The notes under the pieces were generated by a model. The model made no database searches and had not been told where the DNA came from. It saw only the letters and a list, made by a program, of their open reading frames with translations. 64,000 nt of DNA from Halichondria panicea (Eukaryota > Porifera > Demospongiae > Suberitida > Halichondriidae): positions 2,018,001 to 2,082,000 of the forward strand of contig NC_087389.1 in NCBI RefSeq assembly GCF_963675165.1, read 5' to 3'. Position numbers and translations under genes: made by a program. This document shows positions 37,722 to 47,783 of the stretch, one piece after another. Position 1 is the first letter of the stretch; every line of letters starts with the position of its first letter.

Positions 37722-40700
37722 CTAATTGGCCAATGTGTTAGAATGATCTTCAGTTTCAGAATGGACTGGCTTGCTCTTGTCGGTAGCCAGCTGCTGATGT
37801 ATGTACACACAAGAGCCGTCTTGGCCAAAGTCTGTCACTGCATGTCCTTCACCTCTCAGTAGCCATTTTGTTGTGAGAAGTCCTTCAATACCCACCGGTC
37901 CTCTAGCGTGGATACGCCCGGTGCTGATTCCCACCTCAGCCCCCAGTCCAAATCGATAGCCATCGGCAAACCTGGTACTGGCATTGTGAAACACACACGC
38001 ACTGTCCACACATCGGAGAAACTCATCAGCTGTGGCATCTAGGGAAGAGGTCACATTTTAAATTAATTGATACATAAAACCAAGTACGTAACATCAGGTA
38101 TTCATGCACTCCTTGTAACGTGTGTTATTATTTCACGCACAAGGGGGGGTTAACCTGATTTTGTATGTTAGATGGTCAATCATTCTCACCATTTTCTGTG
38201 ACAATGGCATCAGTGTGTGAGCTGCCATAAGTGTTGATATGCTGTACTGCATCAGACAAAGAGTCCACCACCTCCAAGTTGCACTCTAGCCCCCCGTACT
38301 CAACGTGCAGTGAGGGCACTGGTCCCGAGTGGAAGGGGAGGGTGGAGCTCAGTGAAGGGCCAGGATGGATGACAACACCTCTCTCTTTCAGGGCGGCTAT
38401 CACCGACTGGAAGATGGAGGAGTTGAGGAGACTCTTGTGTAGTAGGATGGTCTCCACGGCATTGCACGCGGCAGGGTAGTCACATTTGGAGTCCACCACT
38501 GCAGAGGTAAAGATAAAAATAAATTGCCATCAACTCACTTCTCTTTTTCTTAACTAACAATGAGGGTAAAACATTGTATGCAAAGCTGGGCCTACAATCC
38601 AACTCACCAACATTGAGTGCTTTGTTGAGATCAGCGTCTTTGTCCAAGTAAACATGACAGATTCCGTCAGCGTGACCCAGGACGGGGATCTTGCCCTGCA
38701 CCTGCTCCAAGATACTTCGTACAAGACTGTTTCCTCCCCTTGGGATGACCAGGTCGATTTGGTTATGTAGCGAGAGCAACTCACTCACTTCCTCTCTGCT
38801 GTCAACCTGTAGGTTTAATTTCACAACATTATTATGTATGAAGTGATGGCCACTCTCTGGCAAGTTGTGAAAATTAGGTAACGTTTAGAGGGGAATGTGA
38901 TGACTCACCAATCCAACCGCTCCTTTGGGCACATGCAGTGAGAGAGCCTCCTGGACCAAACTATGAAGGTATCTGTTGCTATGCTTGGCCTCTTTAACAC
39001 CCTTGAGGAAAAGAGACCATTCGCTGTGGCCACTGACAGACCTGCAACCTGTAAAAAAGACACGTACTCAATAACTCCTCAAGACACGCATATGAAGTCC
39101 ATAATTCTTGAACCGAAGTAGTTATATACTCTTAGGTTCCAATGCATGACAGGGGTTCCATCTAGAGATTAGTTATTTGGGGGGGGGGGGGGGGGGGAGA
39201 TGAATTAAGTTAAGTCCTCCCCTGAAACAACATTTTCTTTTAGCTTCTCAGAATGTCAGTGCAATTTAAATGCCATTTAGTAGACCCTCTCTAAGAAATT
39301 GCAGTGGAGGGGGAAAGTTAGGTTGTTTGGGGAGCTTCGGTCCCTCTGCCCCCCACCCCCCCTGTATAGAACCCTGCATGAGTCAAGTATGCCATACACA
39401 CAAGCTAGCCTTCATAAAGAAAATACCACAATACAAAAGGGCTGGTTACCTGAATGAGACAGTCTGGCCTGGACTCAAAGATGACCAGAAGCACTCCAAT
39501 GGGCACTTTCTGCTGCTCCAACACCAGCTCCTTTCCCACCAGTGTTCGTCTGATCACTTGACCAACGTGGTCGCCATTGACAACTGCCTCAGCCAGCTGT
39601 TGTAGTCCATCTGAGAGGCTCTCCAGTTTCTCGTGAGTAAGCTTGAGTCGAGATTTGAGAGCATCTGCAAGGTCAATGGCTTCTTTGATGTCCTTCTGGT
39701 TGGCAGTGATAATTTCCTGCTCTCTCTCCATCACCAGGTCTGCTAGACGGTGAAGAATAGCGGCTCTCTATGACAACAAAGTAGCAGTAACTTAACTTAT
39801 GTGCACCACTTATTAAAAACACACACACCTGGTCTGAGGAGAGTGCTTGGAGAGCATAGCTTCCATCACGAGCTGTATTGAAAGAGTGCGTAACAATAGA
39901 ATGCAAAGTCACAGATAAGCCACAAGGATGTATTACATATTACAGTAGGCGCAAATGCTAGCTCTTCATAATCATACACACTAACTAAATACCCTAGCTT
40001 TACCTTCATCTGCCAAAACAGCACCACTGGTTGCTAACTCAATGTGTCCATTCCTCGTAATAAAGGTGCCGACAGGTTTTCCTTGGACAATGTCCAGAAT
40101 AGTCTCCCCTTGTCTCATCCCATTGGCAATGACAACAGCTGTCTCTCCCTCCACTGCCCTCACAGCTGACTGTAACTATAGGGGAACATTGAATAAGCAC
40201 TTCCACATTATCATAGTGTCTAGGTACAGTAGCGTTAACATTTGAAACAGCCTCCAGGCCAGACTACGTCGAAAATGAGTACTACGTACATCATAACATG
40301 AACAATAATAACACACCTTTGACTCCATTCCTCCTCGGCCCACTCTGGACTTGCCTCCAAACTTGACCTCGTTGTTGGCATGCTCAGGGTAATAAGTCTG
40401 AATAAGTCGTGAGCTGGGGTCACTGGGTGGACCGGTGTACAGTCCATCCACATCTGATAACAGCACTAGGAGGTCTGCATTCATTGCCGTGGAAACCTGA
40501 GCCGCCAGCTGGTCATTGTCTGGTATGCTTAGGACCTGTCGATGATTGTGTGTGTTTGAGTAGGTGGCTCAATAATACTATACAAACGTCTCTGTGTGTA
40601 GTCTCAACAGTGTCTGCATTGTCTGCATTGTGCAATGCAGTGAGGGTGGAGCTCAAGCATTTGACAATAGAAGCCATTGTTCTGATGGATGACCCATGTG

Positions 40701-41794
40701 CTCAACACATGCATGTAAACAACAGATTCACTCGTTAACCGTCTGTGACTCGAAATTATATACCATCATATTTCAATGGAAGCTTCAGCCTTGCATATAA
40801 TAGCTCCTCACAAACGCAAAGAGTATTACGACTACAGGAAACTTCTAAGTCAAATCCACTAGGCTATAATTAGGAGTACAGAATGGTCAGTATTCTCTAT
40901 TGAGTGCACTAGTTGAGCACTTGCCTCGCTTACATTTTCCAGGTCACTACCAATCTGGGGGGTAGGTGCTACCACATCGTTGCCATTGAGTACAGGGACC
41001 ACTTTCATGCTCAGAAGGGCATTCATTGTGTTGAGCAAATTCCTTTGACTGCTGCCATGGGTCAGATCGTTGGAGGTGATTAGTACCTGTGGTTGTTTAT
41101 ATGCCAGTAATCCACACATTTAGCAATACAATGTCACGAAAATATATACGTTAGAAGCTAGAGAACTACCTGAGCACAGCTGATTCCATACTGGGCAAAC
41201 ATGGTCTCATAGAGCGTCATGAGTCCGACCTGCCCTGATGCAGCACATGCCCTGGGTTCCAAGTCCTCCCCCTCTGAGTAGGTGGTCTCACGAGAGTTCA
41301 GAAGTGCGTGTCTCACACTTCGGGACAACTGCTTTTCTTGTCTCATACTCTGCTTTCCAATGGCCACTGCACCACTGGTCACTACTACCACATCTTTGCC
41401 ACGATTGTGTAGCCATGACACCTGTACCAAAGACAACATACAGATGAGAGTTATATAGGTCTATCTGCACAGAAAATAATAAAAATGTTACCCCATAATC
41501 CAACGTATACATATACATAGGTGGTGATATATATAGGCATTGTGTTTAACAATCCCAAGGCCTGACCTGCTCAATTATACTTGCTAGTCTCCCTAGGGCA
41601 ATTCCACACTCATCGTCCCTAGTAATCACAGCTGATCCCAACTTGACAACAATCCTCCTGCTGTTAGCAAGGTCTCCCCTTACTGCTGCAATCTTCCTCT
41701 CAGTCTTCAGTCCACTATACCTCCTCACAGGGGCTTTGAGGCTGATGTGTGTCTGCAATGACTTTACCTTGCTCTGTGTGAGAAGCCTCCACAT
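37722..41794 (-). pseudogene. ALDH18A1: P5C synthase second copy with 2-bp frameshift
   Basis: Exons: 41567-41794, 41170-41421, 40934-41086, 40317-40535, 40004-40175, 39829-39872, 39450-39767, 38909-39048, 38608-38806, 38190-38498, 37722-38038. Ten exons match the first copy. Exon 8 is 140 nt instead of 138 because GAGGAGGAGACC reads GAGGAAAAGAGACC (about 39005-39018). This breaks the LLLKGGKEA block and shifts the frame before the catalytic cysteine. If real, this copy makes no active reductase half; if a sequencing error, it is a duplicate of a functional gene. A C-to-A change sits close by. Confidence 0.85.
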
Positions 41795-42014
41795 TTTTGC
41801 TGCTATCTATTCTGAAGAGTTAAGTTTTATATTTTATAGTATTTGATACAGACACACTGAATTCTAGCTTCCAAGCTAGCTAGCTACAGTGCATTTATCA
41901 CAACATGATAACACAAAAGCCTTTGTCCTTGCATGCATCTGTGTGGCTTCCATGACCTGCGAAGATTCATGGAATTGAGTTAACGACCATTTACCAAATA
42001 AATCATTGTTCAAG
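41795..42014. promoter_or_regulatory. Divergent P5CS/TIPRL promoter region, second copy
   Basis: Identical geometry and sequence to 24495-24714. Both divergent starts are kept. Confidence 0.5.
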
Positions 42015-44099
42015 ATGGCCAGGACTCCTGCTGCTAGTAGAAATGAGTTTGAAGCCGGCCCATGGCGGTTCCTGGTTGTTAAGAACCACATATTGAGGTC
42101 AAGCTGTGAGAGAGGTAGAGAAAATGGCTGTGATTCTGATAATGGAGATCTCTGCACTGTGTGTAGGTACGTAGGTGCTCGTCGTCATACGTGGCCGTGG
42201 GCAAACATAAATGTCGCAGTATAGTTTTAGGTATAGTTACGGTAATCTCACGGCTTGGTAAAATGTTTATGTGATCTCTTAATCGTTACATCTTTAACTC
42301 GTAAATAAAGTACATTTTGCTACCATGATCATGATACTATACAAACTCAGGTATGGCCATGAGCTGAATCTCCCCTCGCTTCCAGAGATGGTATTCCCAG
42401 AGAGTCGGCTAGAGTTAGAGCACGAGTGTGGTTGTGTGCTCAGCTTCATCACCCTGGATGCCCTCAAGCTCATCAACTCTACAGAGGAGCCACTCAAAGT
42501 GGCAGCTGCTGAAGACTGGGTCAAAACAAGGTGACATCTGCTAGCACTTTTTGCTTGTCATGATTATTGTCCACATCATTTGGAATGTGTAAACTTAGTA
42601 TGGTACTGAAGTTATTGCTGTGCCTGTTTAGCCCTGTTGCAAAGATTCTACAAACCCTGAAACAATGGCAGACTTAAAGCTAATTAACGTTTTGACAACG
42701 TGATGTACCGAATGATAATTGCCATGTCTGCTTTTTATAGAGGTACCGGTCTGCAGGAGGTTGGAGTAGTGGTGAAACCGTTTGATTGGACCTACACCAC
42801 CGACTACAAAGGAACCCTCTCTAGCAAAGGAACCACTAACTTGGAGGTGAGAGAGAGTATATGTATACACTCTATCAGTCTATTGTTGGAATTATCGCTG
42901 TTGATTTTTCTTTATTCCCGGCCATTATAGGCTACAAGTTCTTTAGCAATTATAGACATTCCATGGCCCTCTAGAGATATTCCACTTAGCAAATTGTCTA
43001 CTCGCAGGTGACTGACACCAGTGATCGTATAGACTTTGAGCAGCTTAAACAGCAAGAGCAGATATTCTTCTACGATGAGGTGATCTTGTACGAAGATGAG
43101 CTGGCAGACAATGGGACAGCTGTGTTCAGTGTGAAGATTGTGAGTTGGAGGGATGCATTCGGAGACTTTGAAATCCCTACCTGATTGTAGCTTCTTAGAT
43201 TTGGGCCGTCAGTAATCCCTACTCATACGTATCTTCAGTTTCAAGTCCAGTCAAAAGATACGGAACTATGTACTGTACAGTCTTTCTCTTCCATGCCTGC
43301 AAAGTGCTATTAATGTACGTATGTTATGTTATGTTTTTTTGTTCAATGAATTGCAGAGGGTGATGGCGAGTGGTTTTTTTATTCTGTCACGCTTCTTCTT
43401 ACGAGTGGACGGTGTGTTAGTGAGGATGAATGAGAGTCGCTTCTACCACCAGGTGAATGCTTGTTGTGGATCAAAAAAATAAGTAATGTCCTTCCTGCCT
43501 GAAGCGAGTTTGACACCACCCCTGAAGCGAGTTTGACACCACCACTTCACATTCCTATTAAAGGATAAGTGCATGTTATGTTATCAGGTCACATGGTGTT
43601 TCTCTTCTCTAGGCTGGCACCGACCATATCCTCCGTGAATACACGAGTAAGGAAGCAAAGATAGCAGATCTGAAGGTAAGCGAAAACTGATACCCACGGC
43701 TTTAGTGCTATTCTGCAATCTGCACCTTCTCGTTGTGCATTGCTGATTAAGCACCCAAAAATCACACGCTATACTCATGCATTTAGTTTTTCAAGATGCT
43801 AGCACGTTTAGTGCTCTTCGCTAAATTTATGTTGGTCCAGTTGGCATCGATGTGGACCCACATACCCCACTGACACCACCACCCTTTATTTTTGGCTTGA
43901 TAATTCATCGTGGTTGCTAGGCGATGATCCATACACATGCTATATATCCACACAGCGAAAGGAAATCTCTGTTCCTCACATGCAGGTCCACCCCTCACTA
44001 CTCACTGACCCCAACAAACTGGGAAGCGTTCTACCCACCAAGGAACTCACTATTCACAAAATCACTATTCCTAAACAGACTACAAGTTTAACTACATAA
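42015..44099 (+). CDS. TIPRL: TIP41-like protein (copy 2, intact)
   Basis: Exons 42015-42166, 42351-42530, 42741-42846, 43008-43139, 43357-43452, 43613-43675, 43986-44099. It encodes the same 280 residues as copy 1. The only clear structural change is a 23-bp tandem duplication in intron 5 (43498-43543). For role and motifs see copy 1. Confidence 0.9.
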
Positions 44100-44201
44100 T
44101 TTTGTGGACTATAAGTAAAATATTTATACGGGTATAAATTATATTCATGATAGAAATTTTGCAAAAAAGTGAAAAAGATAAATTTTATGTCCCTCACAAA
44201 A

Positions 44202-44704
44202 TTATCTAGTAACCATTTTGTCCCACAGTTGCTTAACATGGCCAGTAACATTTGACAGCATGCTGTGCATGTTTCCAGACTGTTTGGTAGTGGGAAGGTC
44301 CTGGGGTAATAGGTAAGGGTCATCACATCCATGGGCAAGTGGCAAACACACAACTTACCCCTTTAATCAATGTTTGGATAGCTGTTTCAAACTGGTCTGA
44401 ACTGAACTGGCTAAAGCAGATCGAATTTCTACCATCACCTGCAGAAAATAAAGGTTTAATACATTAACGCCGACATAATCGATGTGATTGGCCTCTAGCT
44501 AGTTACCTCCTGATTTATCAGTGGTAAGTTAAGGTTTTCATACGACAACTTTGGACAAAGGCAGCTGTATGCTCACATTGCCTTCTGTATACTCACAAGT
44601 AGGCCTCAGTAGTCTACAGCCTCTAGCTGAATCAGCCACACCCAGAGCCGCACCTCTCACCTTACAAAGTCCTAAAAGTTGATTTGCGATACCAGCAGAA
44701 GCCC
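44202..44704 (-). pseudogene. Gene X, 3' exons (copy 2), split by foldback-like insertion
   Basis: Last exon 44202-44300, exon 44359-44438, and coding piece 44597-44704. Across the insertion, at 46395 and beyond, the minus strand continues with an open frame reading CDENIFDKASAGIANQLL once one target copy is removed. The exon was therefore whole before the element arrived. Function not recognised. Confidence 0.65.
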
Positions 44705-46394
44705 GGTTGGTACTTGATATAAGACTCACGAATATAGCTGAATCAGCAATAAACTACAATATAATTATAGTAGTTCTTATAGTTCGATGGTTGCACAGTT
44801 CCATGATTTTCCACAGTTCCATGGTTCCACCGTTCCATGGTTCCACGGTTCCTACAGTTCCACGGTTCCATAGTTCCATCGTTCCTACAGTTCCATGCTT
44901 CCACCGTTCCATGGTTCCATGGTTCCATAGTTCCATGGTTCCAAGCGTTCCATGGTTCCAAGCATTCCCTGGTTCCATGGTTCCACAGTTCCATGGTTCC
45001 ACCGTTCCACAGTTCCATGGTTCCACGGTTCCATGGTTCCATGGTTCCACACTTCCATGGTTCTATGGTTCCACGGTTCCACGGTTCCATAGTTCCACGA
45101 TTCCACAGTTCCATGGTTCCACCATTCCATGGTTCCATGGTTCCATAGTTCCTATACAGTTCCATTGTTCCACAGTTCCATGGTTCCATAGTTCCATGGT
45201 TCCACAGTTCCATGGTTCCGTTCCACCGTTCCATGGTTCCACCGTTCCATGGTTCCACCGTTCCATGGTTCCAAGCGTTCCATAGTTCCATGGTTCCAAG
45301 CGTTCCATGGTTCCATACTTCCATGGTTGCAAGCGTTCCATGGTTCCATACTTCCATGGTTGCAAGCGTTCCATGGTTCCACGGTTCCATGGTTTCACAG
45401 TTCCAAGCGTTCCATGGTTCCACAGTTCCATGGTTCCATAGTTCCATGGTTCCACAGTTCCATGGTTCCACGGTTCCAAGCGTTCCATGGTTCCATAGTT
45501 TCAAGCGTTCCATGGTTCCATAGTTCCAAGCGTTCCATGGTTCCATAGTTCCATGGTTCCATGGTTCCAAGTATTCCAAGCGTTCCATGGTTCCATAGTT
45601 CCATGGCTCCGTAGTTTCAAGCGTTCCATGGTTCCATAGTTCCAAGTATTCCAAGCGTTCCATGGTTCCATAGTTCCATGGTTCCAAGCGTTCCATGGTT
45701 CCACGGTTCCACAGTTCCAAGCGTTCCATGGTTCCACAGTTCCAAGGTTCCACGGTTCCATAGTTCCACGGTTCCATAGTTCCACAGTTCCATGGTTCCA
45801 CAGTTCCACGGTTCCAAGCGTTCCATGGTTCCATAGTTTCAAGCGTTCCATGGTTCCACAGTTCCAAGGTTCCACGGTTCCATAGAACTATGGAACCATG
45901 GAACCATGGAACGCTTGGAACCATGGGACTATGGAACCATGGAACGGTGGGACCATGGAACGGTGGAACTATGGAACTATGGAACTGTAGGAACTATGGA
46001 ACCATGGAACTATGGAACTATGGAACCATGGAACTGTGGAACCATGGAACGGTGGAACCATGGAAATGTGGAACCATGGAACTGTGGAACCATGGAACTG
46101 TAGGAACTATGGAACTATGGAACCGTGGAACCATGGAACTATGGAACTGTGGAACCATGGAACTGTGGAACCATGGAACTGTGGAAGCATGGAAACTGTG
46201 GAACCATGGAACCATGGAACTGTAGGAACCATGAAACTGTAGGAACTATGGAACTATGGAACGGTGGAATTATGGAACCGTGGAACCATAGAACCATGGA
46301 ACTGTGGAACATCGAACTGTAGGAACTACTATTATTATATTGTAGTTTATTGCTGATTCAGCTATATTCGTGAGTCTTATATCAAGTACAAACC
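44705..46394. mobile_element. Complete foldback-like element with octamer satellite arms
   Basis: 1690 bp. The ends are complementary: GGTTGGTACTTGATATAAG at the left, and GGTTTGTACTTGATATAAG read from the right on the other strand, followed by about 75 bp of matching unique sequence. Inside, the GTTCCAYR satellite runs plus to 45885 and minus from 45888, with a perfect 10-bp palindrome around AA (45876-45897) at the turn. Flanks are AGAAGCCC (44697-44704) and AGAAGCCT (46395-46402), an 8-bp target duplication with one mismatch. No transposase, so it would be non-autonomous. Drosophila FB elements have a similar plan (long inverted repeats of short tandem units), but no homology is claimed. 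Confidence 0.75.
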
Positions 46395-47783
46395 AGAAGC
46401 CTTATCAAATATATTCTCATCACAATCTATCATGCATTGTGCATGCTATGACCTAAGTGTATAGACGCATCATTCGTTGACTAATCCCCCCCTCATTGTT
46501 GTGATTCACTAGTCTAGCTCCAGGCTCTTCAAAAGTGGTTTCTTTGCGGCCTGGAATCGAGGCTGTTAAAATGTTATGCCGGTGATCGCATATTTTGAAA
46601 ATTCTATCATGTATAAAAACTCAGGCTAGGCCTGCCCACTCACACTCACCAGAAACCATGAGCTTTTATCCATACACAGTAAAAACATATTCGTTACAGT
46701 GACATAAACATGTTAAATAAAGTAAAAACGCATCTTAATGTAGAAATGACATACATTTCTGTCATTTTAACGATGCATCTCATATAACATCCATGTGTTA
46801 ATTTTGCTGTGTAGGTATATGCTGTGATACTTCCCGTATCGAATCATTATCTGTCATGATCTGCTGTTGCCATTGAATGGCAACAGCAGATCATGACAGA
46901 TACTTTACATTTACCTCATGCACTATTGTTCCTCCGCTCACAACAGGATACGCGTACCCATAACTATCGATTCTCTATCTATGAATTCACCTATACTTGC
47001 ACATACATACACCAGTGTCATCAGACTCATCATCACCTGTGCACACATGTTTAAGAATGCTAAATTTGCTCTGTTTTGCAAAAAATTAATGTTTGTAGAG
47101 ACCTATAGATGATCATGTTGCACACAATTAACACCATGCTTACTTCTGTTAATTAACACTCATGTTTGATAATCATGACCATGCACACTCTGCAAATTAT
47201 GGCTTGAGGCTACGTAACCATGTAATATAAAACAACGGGCTTTCGGCCGCTCGTTTTTATTTATTGGCCACATTTTGGGTTTCTGAGGGACGCCATGCTC
47301 GGTTACTCCCGGCCGAAGCAGTTGACATTATATTACTCACTGCAATCAAGAACTAGGTCCAACCATGATTCCACATTTCCCCTCATCCCTCCAATTGCAA
47401 TTTCCCCCATGTCTGTGCGAACTTCAAGGCAATTGCACTAATTGAATTTGTTGTGCCATAGATACTATAAATTACAATTGTAATGTATCTATGGTTGTGC
47501 TATGGCTGATAGGGTAAGAAGCCAGTGTAGTCGTAGACTAATAACACCTCACTAGGCTTGCCCACGTACATCATGTACACCATGCACTTTGCATAATTAT
47601 GGTATGACAGTGATACTTCCTGTATCCAGTCACATAGTGTCATACATGTGCACTCATCAGTGCATGGTAGAGTATAGCTTATTATACATACTTTGAATTC
47701 CATTTCATATCCTATCACCAGAAAATAATTATGTGCAGTGCAAAAGTAAAGAAAATTTAGTGGGTGAATGTTCAAGAGAATTG
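46395..47783. other. Intergenic region; holds a perfect 51-bp palindrome
   Basis: The first about 80 bp continue the coding frame of gene X on the minus strand (in-frame stop TAG upstream of CATGCACAATGCATG unless spliced). The rest shows no convincing exon. A palindrome lies at 46850-46900. Confidence 0.5.
46850..46900. repeat. Perfect palindrome, 25-bp arms, 1-nt spacer
   Basis: The arm starts TCTGTCATGATCTGCTGTTG and its exact complement follows after a single G. It would form a cruciform or hairpin. No flanking gene gives it an obvious role. Confidence 0.9.
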
